Part shown: positions 15,607-24,122 of the stretch, piece by piece
Layout: each line of letters opens with the position of its first letter
Position numbering within the stretch: the first letter of the stretch is position 1
Origin: Chloroflexi bacterium AL-N1
GTDB lineage: Bacteria > Chloroflexota > Chloroflexia > Chloroflexales > Roseiflexaceae
Direction of reading: 5' to 3'
DNA: 64,000 bases
Assembly (NCBI GenBank): GCA_013122435.1
Contig: WYDT01000016.1
Coordinates: forward strand, 1-64,000
The notes under the pieces: generated by a model
The model's database searches: none
What the model saw: the letters and a program-made list of their open reading frames with translations, nothing else
What the model was told of the DNA's origin: nothing
Translations under genes and position numbers: made by a program

Positions 15607-17325
15607 CTATGGCTCGCGTATTTGCCATACCTCCAGGAGCGGCCACCCGTCTGTGCGAGTAGACACGTTAATGGTTTTAGCCTGGAAAGGTGCCTCATCA
15701 ACTGTTTGTAAGAAGGCTGCACGCCTTTGGAAAGCTTCTTGATGTTCGGTATGCGTAAGGTAGAGGGTGCCAGGATGTAGACGCTCACGTAAGCCTGCCA
15801 CAAACTCAGGTGTGGCTGTCTGCTCATAACCATGCCATTCCTCCACGACTTTGCGTCCGCCAGTCAGATATTCAACCTGTGTGGCGATCCCCCAGTCCAA
15901 CGCAACAACGTGCTCGGAACGTTGGTCAAGAAAACGGCTAAAATCGTAAATAGCAGATGAGTGGAAGGATAAGCCGCCGCTGGCTATTAAGCTATTGAGA
16001 TAGCGTGCACTGGTCCCTGCCTGTGACAGTATCACTAACGTAACCACACCAATGATTACAAAATGACGGATTGTGGACCATTGATGGGATGTTTCATTCC
16101 ACGTGTGCAGCACGCTCATGGCTACACCAAAGATGATGGCTGGCAGTGGGGTTGCAATTGCAAAGTGGGTTGGCCATAATGCAGAGATGGTGTAACAACT
16201 CTGCACAATGACGGCCAGACAAAGAAATGGTGCGAGTAAGATGGTTTGCCAGCCCTTGCCACGTGTCTGCACCACCCGCATAATGAGCACAAGCAATGCT
16301 GTAAGGACTGATAACACCGCGATGTGATTGGGAAAAGCCCCGCCGAGATACCAGAGGTGTTCGCCTGAAGCAAGTACATCAGCAAACTGGACCAAGCGTG
16401 TTTGAAGATTAGCCCACACGGCACTGTTATTTGCACCAAGGTAGGTTTCAGTAGCATTGAGTTGTATGACACGAAATGTGGCGCTGGCAGTTTGTACGTT
16501 ATACCACAATAGTGGCCAACAGCCCATAAGTAATCCAACTACCCCTGCGCCAAATGTACGCCAAGGCATTAATGGCCAATCTGCCGCAATCCGGCGCCAT
16601 GTCGCACGCTGCACAATTCCCACTACTGTGGTGGTGCTACGGGACTGGAACAGGCTGATGCATATCTGTAATCCCACCCAGCCACACATACCAGTGAGCA
16701 ACCATAAGGCATTTAGTTTACTGTAGATCGCGAGGCCAACACATAGTCCTGTGAGGCCCGCAGCCCACCAGCGTTGTGTCCGCCACCAATAGGCCCCTAT
16801 CGCAAACGCACACATAGCAAAGCAGGGTGCCAGGGAGGTGATAAAAGCTCCCTGGCGTGACCAGAAGATAAACGATGCGTAGGTGGCAAGCCATAGACTC
16901 GCATAGAGTGCGGCAACACGTCCATAAATCTGGGCAACAAAGGCATAGGTTGCCATGATGGTCACGATACCGGAGAGCACAGTCATAGCTCGCAGCGATT
17001 GGGGAGTCGGTCCCCCTACCCACACAAATGGCAAAGCCGCATAGACCTGGAGTGCTCCAATATGGTTTTGCACCATGAGTGGTAGCTCGTGCCCCAAAAG
17101 AGTGATGGTACCGCCATTGATTGTCGTTATTGAACTGCCGTTGAGCAGTTGTACGGCGGGTAAACCTGCTTCCAGTGCCTCATCGTAATGTAAGCCAGGT
17201 AGCTCAAGACGCACAGTGGTAAATACCCCAAACACAAGCAGCACACCCAAGAGGGGTATCAACCGCAGCACATCAGCCTGATGACGTGTACTCTTTTGTG
17301 AACATTTCACCTGAGTAGCGGGCAT
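15607..17325 (-). CDS. GT39/PMT-like membrane glycosyltransferase
   Basis: A 572-residue polytopic membrane protein with about ten to twelve hydrophobic helices. After the first helix it carries LHYDEALEAGL, the Asp-Glu pair in the first extracytoplasmic loop that typifies GT-C enzymes of the PMT/ArnT group, which move a sugar from a lipid-phosphate carrier to a protein or lipid outside the membrane. The soluble C-terminal part is short. The start is supported by AAGGTG five bases upstream. It lies three bases downstream of a small membrane-protein gene with which it probably forms an operon. Donor and acceptor cannot be read from the sequence. Confidence 0.8.
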   Translation of the reverse strand: MPATQVKCSQKSTRHQADVLRLIPLLGVLLVFGVFTTVRLELPGLHYDEALEAGLPAVQLLNGSSITTINGGTITLLGHELPLMVQNHIGALQVYAALPFVWVGGPTPQSLRAMTVLSGIVTIMATYAFVAQIYGRVAALYASLWLATYASFIFWSRQGAFITSLAPCFAMCAFAIGAYWWRTQRWWAAGLTGLCVGLAIYSKLNALWLLTGMCGWVGLQICISLFQSRSTTTVVGIVQRATWRRIAADWPLMPWRTFGAGVVGLLMGCWPLLWYNVQTASATFRVIQLNATETYLGANNSAVWANLQTRLVQFADVLASGEHLWYLGGAFPNHIAVLSVLTALLVLIMRVVQTRGKGWQTILLAPFLCLAVIVQSCYTISALWPTHFAIATPLPAIIFGVAMSVLHTWNETSHQWSTIRHFVIIGVVTLVILSQAGTSARYLNSLIASGGLSFHSSAIYDFSRFLDQRSEHVVALDWGIATQVEYLTGGRKVVEEWHGYEQTATPEFVAGLRERLHPGTLYLTHTEHQEAFQRRAAFLQTVDEAPFQAKTINVSTRTDGWPLLEVWQIREP

Positions 17326-17328
17326 GTG

Positions 17329-17517
17329 TCACCTTTGGTCGCGGCGTGGAATATAGTTTATGCCGATGGTAATTGCCACTGTCACCACCAAAATGATGAC
17401 CCAGGGAACAGCCCCATCAAACACTGCCGCTAATATATTGCCTGTTCCAATCAAGACCGTAAATATGATAGCGAAGGCGAGAATGGACGCTTCCCAACGA
17501 ATTTTTTTCGATTGCAT
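17329..17517 (-). CDS. Small two-helix membrane protein
   Basis: A 62-residue protein with two hydrophobic segments (about 10-32 and 36-55) and a basic end (PRRDQR). GAGG is well placed before the ATG. Its stop codon is three bases from the next start, so it is co-transcribed with the glycosyltransferase. I do not recognise the family. A role as a small partner of the membrane enzyme is only a guess. Confidence 0.65.
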   Translation of the reverse strand: MQSKKIRWEASILAFAIIFTVLIGTGNILAAVFDGAVPWVIILVVTVAITIGINYIPRRDQR

Positions 17518-17690
17518 TATAACCTCACATAGATTGTGATAAAGGATTTTATATAGTGCTTAGTATACCGCATCTGGCACAGAGTGGCACATGTTTTGGC
17601 ACATCTTTATTTTGATGATCCAATGTTTTTTGGCGGATAAACGATGAAGGTCACGTTGTCCTGATATCTGTAAATAGTTAATCAGGCTAT

Positions 17691-17706
17691 ATATGTTTGA
17701 ACATAT
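17691..17706. promoter_or_regulatory. Palindrome upstream of the secreted protein gene
   Basis: ATATGTT and AACATAT form perfect 7-bp arms around a TG spacer, about 95 bases upstream of the 17801 start. A-T rich palindromes of this size are common operators, but no regulator is identified. The spacer 17518-17800 otherwise shows no gene. Confidence 0.35.
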
Positions 17707-17800
17707 ACTGAGCATATATCGCTAGACGTGTCATGCTCGATAGTACTACACTGCTTTTAACGAATGGAGTTATATTTTAGTTGACTCGAGAGGAAACGCT

Positions 17801-19684
17801 ATGATGAAACTCAGACAGCACGTTCATATTTTAGGGATTACATTAAGTATTGGATTGCTGATATGGCTGCTAATCCCTATTGCGACGAGCACGACCAGAG
17901 CGAATGAACAAACGATTAATATGGCCGCAGGCAACGAACTGTCGATTACATGTGAGACAACCTTCACTGCGGACATTCAAGATAATGAAGGACGTATCAC
18001 GTGTGCTACTACCGAACCAACTACTGAATCGACCGACACAGCCAGCCTCATCAATGGGCTCAATGGTGTGGAGGATGGTGGCAGTGTTAATGGCACAATA
18101 GCGATTGAAGCCGAGGTGAGTGGGGATACTATCGCAGAGGTTGTCTTTGCGTTGACGGGGCCTGAGAGCAAGACCCACACCGAACGTAAGCGCCCTTATT
18201 ACTTTCTGGGTGACCGTGATGTGAATGGTACCCGTGAACCCCTTGGCTGGGATACCACCACCTATCCTGATGGCGACTATCAATTGAGTGTGACAGCTAC
18301 TGATGCTGATCAACAGAGTGATAGCATAACAGTTGCTTTTAGTGTGGCCAACGGCACAAACCCTGAGCCAACGGCAGAACCGACTACAGAACCAACGGCG
18401 GAACCAACCCAGGTCCCTGCGCCACCCGTGGGTGGCAACAACCTCCCCGCTTCAGCGGCGACCTACCTGGGTGGCAACAGTGATGATGAAGCGACCGCAG
18501 TGGATGTCGCACCGAATGGTGATGTGCTGATGGCGGGTGTGACGCCGGACTACAATCCTGGCAACATGACCCCGACAGACTTGCTGGGTGGCGGTGATGG
18601 GTCGATTGTGCGTATCGATGACAAAGGACAAGAAGTATTGTCAGTGACTCGTATTGGTGATCGCGTGAACGATCTTGAGATTAATAATGATGGGCGTATC
18701 GCCGCCTGTGGTAATTTCGGGGTGGCGACTCTCAATGCCACCGCTAATGAAGTTCTTTGGAATGCTGACACAGATGGTGCCAAGCGCTGTTCCATTGGTG
18801 CTGATGGCACCGTAGCTGCCATCGTCGGTGGGCAGGCGCAAGTTTACAACAACAATGGTGATCGGGTGGCAAGCTGGGCGATTGGCGGCTCAAATCAGGA
18901 AGATATTGTGGTCGATAGTGCCAATCAGCTCATTATTGCGACCGGCTTTACCAACCGTCGTGGCGGTGGGAATCCGGTGCAGGTAGCCTTTATGCGCGCG
19001 TGGAGCTATGGTGGGGCGGCGGCGTGGACCAGTTACGACTTCTCCGGTGCTGAAGCAGCTCGCACGAGCTTGATGGCCGACACCCGTGGGTATCGGGTGA
19101 CGATTGGGGGTGATGGTAACTTGTACCTTGCGGCAGAAAGTGCTGGTGGGAACACCATTTTCACTCGTGACCCAGATAGCATCAATGAGAAGGTAGGCGA
19201 TCGCCAGGTCAAGACGGATAATTATACTAATCCATTTAACACACGCTCGAATCACATCACCTGGTATGGCCGTTACAATCCGGCCAATGGCGAATTAGAG
19301 CAGGGGCAAATTGTGCTCACCCGCTTGTCATCAGGTGCGGGGAACACCATTCGCCCACGGGGGATCGATGCTGATGCCAATGGCACGGTGTATGTTTCTG
19401 GTGTTTCTGCTTGTTGTATTGCCGACCGTGATAACCAACAGCTTGGTGGACAGGCGATAGGTAGCTATAGTGGGGGCGAGAGTTTCCTGCTGGTGGTCAG
19501 CCCGAATCTCGCGGAGCGGTTGTACTGGACACCGTTTCCTGGAGGTGGTGATGCCAGTGTAGCGGTCCGCAACGGCCAGGCGGCCTTTGCGACGACGGCG
19601 AGCGAAGATAAGTTAGTGACACTCAATGCCATTCAGGATACCCCCGGCAACCTGAGTGATGCCTATCTCACGGTTGTGAAATAG
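17801..19684 (+). CDS. Secreted protein with Ig-like domain, Thr/Pro/Glu linker and beta-propeller-like repeats
   Basis: A 627-residue exported protein. A signal peptide or N-terminal anchor (about 8-32) is followed by a region with an Ig-like fold appearance (about 80-185, with VNGTIAIEAEV and a Ser/Thr-rich strand pattern). Next comes a repetitive linker of EPT units (about 187-208), then a beta-propeller-like part with repeats of the type LGGNSDDEATAVDVAPNGDV, as in SBBP/NHL-like proteins. GAGAGG lies before the ATG. Function is unknown; a cell-surface or extracellular binding protein is likely. The gene ends at a perfect 34-bp palindrome shared with the convergent regulator gene. Confidence 0.75.
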   Translation: MMKLRQHVHILGITLSIGLLIWLLIPIATSTTRANEQTINMAAGNELSITCETTFTADIQDNEGRITCATTEPTTESTDTASLINGLNGVEDGGSVNGTIAIEAEVSGDTIAEVVFALTGPESKTHTERKRPYYFLGDRDVNGTREPLGWDTTTYPDGDYQLSVTATDADQQSDSITVAFSVANGTNPEPTAEPTTEPTAEPTQVPAPPVGGNNLPASAATYLGGNSDDEATAVDVAPNGDVLMAGVTPDYNPGNMTPTDLLGGGDGSIVRIDDKGQEVLSVTRIGDRVNDLEINNDGRIAACGNFGVATLNATANEVLWNADTDGAKRCSIGADGTVAAIVGGQAQVYNNNGDRVASWAIGGSNQEDIVVDSANQLIIATGFTNRRGGGNPVQVAFMRAWSYGGAAAWTSYDFSGAEAARTSLMADTRGYRVTIGGDGNLYLAAESAGGNTIFTRDPDSINEKVGDRQVKTDNYTNPFNTRSNHITWYGRYNPANGELEQGQIVLTRLSSGAGNTIRPRGIDADANGTVYVSGVSACCIADRDNQQLGGQAIGSYSGGESFLLVVSPNLAERLYWTPFPGGGDASVAVRNGQAAFATTASEDKLVTLNAIQDTPGNLSDAYLTVVK

Positions 19685-19715
19685 TTCTCCGAAGAAATTA
19701 TAGACGTACCTCCAA

Positions 19716-19749
19716 GAATCCTCCAAGATGTGCACATCTTGGAGGATTC
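19716..19749. terminator. Perfect 34-bp palindrome between convergent genes
   Basis: A 17-bp arm (19716-19732) is exactly mirrored by 19733-19749. Part of the arm, CCTCCAAGA, is also repeated directly just upstream. It lies between the end of the secreted-protein gene and the end of the convergent anti-sigma-like gene. It would make a strong cruciform or RNA hairpin serving both strands. There is no T run, so termination is an inference. Confidence 0.55.
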
Positions 19750-19836
19750 AATTATGCCCAGGCAGAAGCAATAGTACAGCATGGATGTCGATTTTAGTTG
19801 TCATGGGTGAAGTATCGCAAAAAGCTATCTTTACTC

Positions 19837-21294
19837 TTACTGATCGAGTGAAGGATCTACGAGCACTTCCAATGAATCTGCGAATCGTATCAGATCATCT
19901 TTCGTCATGGTTGGACCAGAGAGCGCGACATAACTACCCTGTTGCTGAAACCAGAGGATAGGGCCACCATAGGCTGCTTCAATTTGTAGGAAGTATGCCT
20001 CAGTTCCATTTGCTAGGGTTACACGATGCCGTGCTTTGCGGGGATCAGCATCAAGACAACATCCCGCTGGCCCGTTCAATATCTGCAAAATCAATTCTCC
20101 ATCATCATCATACTCAATCCGAACGTTGTCATTGCTGCTTATGGATATGGTCTGAGTAAGATCGGAGGGAACGTTAGATGGTGCAAAAATGTTGAACGGG
20201 ATATTCAGATCAGATTTCTCTTGCTCCTGAGGAACTGGGGTGATTGCTGTTGCTTCCGTGACAGGTGTGACTACCTTATCTGGGTCCCGCAGATCGATAA
20301 CTGTTGCTCCGGGTGGTGGGGTGTACTCAAACAGGTTCTCATCGATAGGACCGTCATAGATGATGTGTGTTGTTTCCATCGTGTAGCGCAGGTCGGAACT
20401 ATCGATGTCTTTTACAATCCTTTTGAGCACGCGAAAAGTCTCGGTATCAACCCATATGGTTTGCTCTCCATTAAACTCTGATGCCGAATTACTGGGGCAT
20501 GAGGAGGCCTCCATATGAACAATATATGCCGTTCGTCCTGCCACTATCTCTTGCCCGCCAACTTCAGGATTATGACACTCGCTAGCTTGTTGCAAAATAT
20601 CATTGATATCTTCGGCAGAGTTAACATTCATACTCTCGGCAGGAGTAATAGACTGATCTAAATCGCCTTCTTCCGGTGCTGGTGCTTCGGTAATCTGCAC
20701 AGTATTATCATTGGCTATATACTGCCAGATAGCTGTTCCATCATTGACAGAGATCAAGGTTCCATCATTCACACCTGAGTATGGGTGTGTGACACCAGTG
20801 TACTCAGTTCTCCATTGATCAGGACCACGATACCACTTGTGAATACGGGCGTGTGTGGTGTTCACCTCATAATAAATCGATACTTCCTCAATTACTTCCA
20901 GGGTCTGCATATCGGATGTTAGAGGATTAGCTATGGAATGATGGGCACGCTCAAGAATATCCTGAGCATCAACAGCACCTGGTTGGGCGATAAACCAGAT
21001 GAGTGGTATCAACAAAAGACCAAACAGTACCAGGCAGGCCCACATACGTGGCGCAGAAGTCCAGCGATGTTTTGTCATTGTCGCATGAGCACGATGAGGT
21101 CGTTTTTGCATCTTCTGGAGCATCTGGGCTTTAAGTTCTTGTTGAAATGCAGGGTTTGCGGTTGGTTTCAACCGAGAGAGTTCAACGCACGCATCCACAC
21201 ACTCAGCCGCACTGTTTTCGAGCGCTTGTGGATCTGCTTCGGCCAGAATGCGAGTGACATGAAGATGATTTTCTGAAAGGTTTTCTCTATTCAT
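19837..21294 (-). CDS. Membrane anti-sigma-like regulator with LolA-like and DUF4367-like domains
   Basis: A 485-residue protein. The N-terminal cytoplasmic part (1-80) is helical, a membrane helix follows (about 86-105, ACLVLFGLLLIPLIWFIA), and a large outer part starts at AQDILERAHH, the pattern of LolA/RseB-like lipoprotein-binding folds. The C-terminal section (about 380-480, with a Trp-rich strand and TMTKDDLIRFADSLE) resembles DUF4367. Its ATG overlaps the stop of the ECF sigma factor gene, so the two are translationally coupled. The simplest reading is a transmembrane anti-sigma factor that senses an envelope signal, though no classical zinc-binding anti-sigma motif was seen. Confidence 0.72.
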   Translation of the reverse strand: MNRENLSENHLHVTRILAEADPQALENSAAECVDACVELSRLKPTANPAFQQELKAQMLQKMQKRPHRAHATMTKHRWTSAPRMWACLVLFGLLLIPLIWFIAQPGAVDAQDILERAHHSIANPLTSDMQTLEVIEEVSIYYEVNTTHARIHKWYRGPDQWRTEYTGVTHPYSGVNDGTLISVNDGTAIWQYIANDNTVQITEAPAPEEGDLDQSITPAESMNVNSAEDINDILQQASECHNPEVGGQEIVAGRTAYIVHMEASSCPSNSASEFNGEQTIWVDTETFRVLKRIVKDIDSSDLRYTMETTHIIYDGPIDENLFEYTPPPGATVIDLRDPDKVVTPVTEATAITPVPQEQEKSDLNIPFNIFAPSNVPSDLTQTISISSNDNVRIEYDDDGELILQILNGPAGCCLDADPRKARHRVTLANGTEAYFLQIEAAYGGPILWFQQQGSYVALSGPTMTKDDLIRFADSLEVLVDPSLDQ

Positions 21295-21869
21295 AACAAG
21301 TCTCCAGAGACAGACTTAGATATTTCTTCTGCATATTGACGACGTAAATCCGCAATACCACGACCCAGATGTGTCGCAACCGTACGCTCGTCAAGATCTA
21401 GAATGCTGGCAATTTCAACGTTTCGTAATGCTCCAAAGAATTTCAGCGTAATGACTTCGCGACGGCGTGGTGATAGGACCGCAAGTCGTTGATGTAATTG
21501 ATGCTCAGTTTCTTTATGGAGCAGCGCTTCGTCGGGAGTGCACTCGGAGGTTTGCATTTCTGGCAGAATGTGTAGCGCTAGAGTATAGCCACTCCGTTGC
21601 CTATCACGATGAAAGTTACTGACAAGATTATGTGCAATCCGAAAAACCCAGGCTGCGAATGATGTATTGTGCCGCCACTGAAAGTGTGGCAAGCCAGCTA
21701 ACACACGCACAAATGTCTCGGCAACGATATCTTCGGCATCCTGCCGTTGTTCTGTCCGTGCGCGAATATAAGCATAGAGGCGCGGAAAGTAGCGGTCGTA
21801 CAACTCTGCCAAGGCTTCTGGGTGTTGTTTTGCCTGCTCAACTAATTCCTGTTCCTGATCACTATTCAT
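21291..21869 (-). CDS. ECF-type sigma-70 family RNA polymerase sigma factor
   Basis: A 192-residue protein with region 2 (about 20-90, LYDRYFPRLYAYIRARTEQR and DAEDIVAETFVRVL) and region 4 (about 125-180, LSPRRREVITLKFFGALRNV and a helix-turn-helix around LDERTVATHLGRGI). AGGTGAT is correctly spaced from the ATG. It is coupled by overlap to the membrane regulator gene downstream, the usual ECF sigma/anti-sigma pairing. Its regulon is unknown. Confidence 0.92.
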   Translation of the reverse strand: MNSDQEQELVEQAKQHPEALAELYDRYFPRLYAYIRARTEQRQDAEDIVAETFVRVLAGLPHFQWRHNTSFAAWVFRIAHNLVSNFHRDRQRSGYTLALHILPEMQTSECTPDEALLHKETEHQLHQRLAVLSPRRREVITLKFFGALRNVEIASILDLDERTVATHLGRGIADLRRQYAEEISKSVSGDLL

Positions 21870-22062
21870 GTATCACCTGGTACTTGTTAGCATCTGCTGT
21901 GCAACATAAGCAGACGTTTACACATGTTCCTGTATCTAAATAACACCAATAGGTTACAAATACTGCAGGCTGACAAATACCCACCGGAAAATCTTACGGC
22001 AAGAGAGCCTCTAACGAATTGCAATGTGGCCGCGCTGTGTATGGGTGTATCTGATGCGCTTC

Positions 22063-22104
22063 TTGACAAGAGATGCAACGCCGTATACCATAATACTCAT
22101 TATG
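22063..22104 (+). promoter_or_regulatory. Promoter and palindrome of the arginine operon leader
   Basis: TTGACA at 22063-22068 is a consensus -35. Possible -10 boxes are TACCAT (22086, 17-base spacer) or CATAAT (22089, 20-base spacer). A perfect palindrome with arms CATAAT and ATTATG (22089-22104) overlaps the -10 region and the ATG of the leader ORF and could be an operator, for example for an ArgR-type repressor. From either -10, transcription would begin at or within a few bases of the leader ATG, so the leader may be translated from a leaderless mRNA. This fits the lack of a ribosome-binding site. Confidence 0.55.
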
Positions 22105-22182
22105 AACCAGATATATAACAAACCACACAACTTGCGTCGTCGTAGCCGTCGCCCAGCCCGTACGGGTTCAGTGGGTGGCTAG
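22102..22182 (+). CDS. Putative arginine leader peptide (26 aa)
   Basis: ATG 22102 to TAG 22180-22182 encodes a 26-residue peptide whose C-terminal part is LRRRSRRPARTGSVGG: six Arg codons (five CGT, one CGC) within nine codons at 22135-22161. It lies directly before a perfect intrinsic terminator and the argC start. Family knowledge: leader peptides rich in the end-product amino acid let a stalled ribosome choose between RNA hairpins, as in the trp, his and leu operons. No Shine-Dalgarno is visible, and a near-leaderless start is possible. Reading it as a regulatory peptide is an inference, but position, codon content and RNA pairings all agree. Confidence 0.65.
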   Translation: MNQIYNKPHNLRRRSRRPARTGSVGG

Positions 22183-22267
22183 CGTGTGTACAACGGTTGC
22201 TCTCGCTTAGCTGGCGCAAAGATTGCGATAATCCCCCTGGACAAACACAATGTCCAGGGGGTTTTTT
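22143..22267 (+). promoter_or_regulatory. Putative arginine-responsive transcription attenuator before argC
   Basis: Region 1:2 pairing: TAGCC (22143-22147) with GGCTA (22177-22181), and CCCA (22152-22155) with TGGG (22172-22175). It covers the Arg codons and the leader stop codon. Region 2:3 pairing, exclusive with both neighbours: 22169-22175 with 22234-22239 (six pairs, one bulged T). This can enclose a nested helix, GCTAGCG (22178-22184) with 22204-22211, and a small hairpin CGCAA/TTGCG (22215-22227). Region 3:4 is the terminator at 22233-22267. Expected behaviour: a ribosome stalled on Arg codons covers region 1, frees region 2 to hold region 3, and lets transcription into argC. A ribosome reaching the stop codon covers region 2 and the terminator forms. 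Confidence 0.6.
22233..22267 (+). terminator. Intrinsic terminator of the arg leader
   Basis: CCCCCTGGACA (22233-22243) pairs perfectly with TGTCCAGGGGG (22251-22261) around a 7-base loop, followed by six T (22262-22267). It ends only eight bases before the argC ribosome-binding site, so it must be conditional if the operon is to be expressed from the promoter upstream of the leader. Confidence 0.9.
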
Positions 22268-22287
22268 ACACGATGAGGAGTTTGTTC

Positions 22288-23298
22288 ATGATTAAAGTTG
22301 GTATTTGTGGGACAACTGGCTATGCTGGATATGAGTTGTTACGCTGGTTGACGCGCCATCCAGAGGCCCATATCACTTTTACCACCTCGGAGTCGCAAGC
22401 GGGCAAAACGCTGGCAGAGGTGTTCCCTGGCCCTCTGGATACCCCATTGCTGGCGCTTGACGATGCGCCTTTTCACGAGGTTGATGTCGTGTTTTTGTGC
22501 TTACCTCACGGTGTTACGGCGCAGGTGGCACAGCGTGCCCTCGATGCAGGTACGCGTGTCATCGACTTCTCAGCCGATTTTCGGTTGACATCGGCGGCGG
22601 CGTATCATCGCTGGTACGACCAGGATCATCCCACGCCTGAGTTGCTGCCCGTTCCCTACGGCTTGCCGGAACTCAACCGTGCGGCGCTTACTGATGCTCG
22701 CCTGATCGCCAATCCGGGGTGTTACCCAACCAGTGTGTTACTTGGTATCGCTCCTGTTCTGCGTGTGGGCGGTCTCGCAGACCCAACTATGATCGTTGAT
22801 GCCAAATCTGGTGTCTCTGGTGCTGGACGTGTTCCCAAACAAAACACACATTTTGTCGAAGTCAACGAAAATCTGGCACCCTATAATATTGGACATGTTC
22901 ACCGACACGTTGGCGAAATGGAACAGGAAGCTGCACGCCTCGCTACGGGCAGCGCACCACAAATCATCTTTTCACCCCATCTTTTGCCGATCAATCGCGG
23001 TATTCTGAGCACGATCTATGTGCGGGTACCAGGTGACTGGACGGAAGAGTATGTACGATCATTGTATGTAGAAGCGTATACTAAAGAGCCCTTTGTGCGG
23101 GTTTTGCCCGCCGGGCAGTTGGCAACCATCGCGCATGTGGCCCACACGAATCAGTGTGCGTTGTCGCTCACGTTGGCCCAACCTGGTACGCTGATTGTGG
23201 TCTCGTGTACTGATAATCTGGTCAAAGGTGCTGCCGGGCAGGCCATTCAAAATATGAATGTGATGTTTGGGCTGGCGGAAACGACCGGCCTTTTTTGA
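22288..23298 (+). CDS. argC: N-acetyl-gamma-glutamyl-phosphate reductase
   Basis: A 336-residue enzyme of arginine synthesis that reduces N-acetylglutamyl phosphate to the semialdehyde with NADPH. The N-terminal Rossmann motif is GICGTTGYAGYELLRWL. The catalytic cysteine is Cys145 in ANPGCYPTS, and the substrate-binding His lies in HRHVGEMEQE. The start at ATG 22288 is chosen because GAGGAG sits seven bases upstream and MIKVGI is the normal family start. An upstream GTG in frame (22186) would place the terminator inside the gene and is rejected. First structural gene of the arg operon, behind the leader attenuator. Confidence 0.96.
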   Translation: MIKVGICGTTGYAGYELLRWLTRHPEAHITFTTSESQAGKTLAEVFPGPLDTPLLALDDAPFHEVDVVFLCLPHGVTAQVAQRALDAGTRVIDFSADFRLTSAAAYHRWYDQDHPTPELLPVPYGLPELNRAALTDARLIANPGCYPTSVLLGIAPVLRVGGLADPTMIVDAKSGVSGAGRVPKQNTHFVEVNENLAPYNIGHVHRHVGEMEQEAARLATGSAPQIIFSPHLLPINRGILSTIYVRVPGDWTEEYVRSLYVEAYTKEPFVRVLPAGQLATIAHVAHTNQCALSLTLAQPGTLIVVSCTDNLVKGAAGQAIQNMNVMFGLAETTGLF

Positions 23299-23319
23299 GC
23301 AATAGATTAAGTCATATTT

Positions 23320-24105
23320 ATGATGAACAAAGTAAATCTTGTACAACTAACGCCCTTGATAACTCGCCCAGTGGTATTGAAGATTGGTGGTAATGAACTG
23401 GATGATCCCACGTTTGTCGATGAACTTGCACGTGCAATAACTACGATCACACCAACACCTGTATTAGTACACGGTGGTGGTAAAGAGATTGGTGCTATTC
23501 AAAAAGCGCTGGGGGGTGAGCCGAGTTTTGTCGCAGGTCTGCGTGTAACGGATGAGATAGCCCTCCAGTCGGCTGAGATGGTGCTTTGTGGCGCCGTGAG
23601 CACCCGCTTGATTGTCGCGCTCATGGCCGCCGGGGCAGATGCTCAAGGGATGTCGGGGGTTGATCGTGGGCTGATCCGTGTTACAAAAGCCATCCATCCA
23701 GAGGGCGACTTAGGCCGTGTGGGAACACCGACCAGTATTCGTGCTGAAGTGCTGCAAACACTGCTGGATCAGCATGTCATCCCTGTGGTTGCGCCGATAT
23801 CACTTGGTCCCGATGGTGCATACAACGTCAATGCGGATGAGGCGGCTGGTGCGATTGCCGCTGCACTCGATGCGACTGAGGTTGTGTTTATTACCAATGT
23901 GCCAGGAGTGCTTGTAGATGGAGTGGTTGCAGACAAACTGGATACTAACCAGATCAATGCATTAATTGATGATGGAACGATCAATGGTGGGATGCTGCCC
24001 AAAGTTCGTTCTGCCCTTACCGCGCTTGCTGCTGGTGTACGTATGGCCCGGATTACGAATTTGGTGGGATCACAGACAAAAAATGGAACAAGTATCGTAA
24101 ATTAA
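23320..24105 (+). CDS. argB: Acetylglutamate kinase
   Basis: A 261-residue amino acid kinase that phosphorylates N-acetylglutamate, the second step of the acetylated ornithine route. Visible motifs are LKIGGNELDD, the Gly-rich VHGGGKEIG, the substrate loop GLRVTDE and the C-terminal NVPGVLVDG. The length is that of the shorter, typically arginine-insensitive forms, without the N-terminal helix of feedback-inhibited enzymes (family knowledge). Two adjacent ATGs (23320, 23323) could start it and no strong ribosome-binding site separates them. It follows argC by about 20 bases. Confidence 0.95.
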   Translation: MMNKVNLVQLTPLITRPVVLKIGGNELDDPTFVDELARAITTITPTPVLVHGGGKEIGAIQKALGGEPSFVAGLRVTDEIALQSAEMVLCGAVSTRLIVALMAAGADAQGMSGVDRGLIRVTKAIHPEGDLGRVGTPTSIRAEVLQTLLDQHVIPVVAPISLGPDGAYNVNADEAAGAIAAALDATEVVFITNVPGVLVDGVVADKLDTNQINALIDDGTINGGMLPKVRSALTALAAGVRMARITNLVGSQTKNGTSIVN

Positions 24106-24122
24106 GTGAGGAAGCCAAATTA

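Noticed and set aside
18361..18420. Short tandem repeats in the secreted protein gene as a possible CRISPR or regulatory repeat
   Set aside because: They encode the EPT-type linker in frame and have no spacers.
22186..22287. A longer argC beginning at GTG 22186
   Set aside because: It would include the perfect terminator in coding sequence and add an unrelated N-terminus; GAGGAG and the family-typical MIKVGI start lie at 22275-22290.
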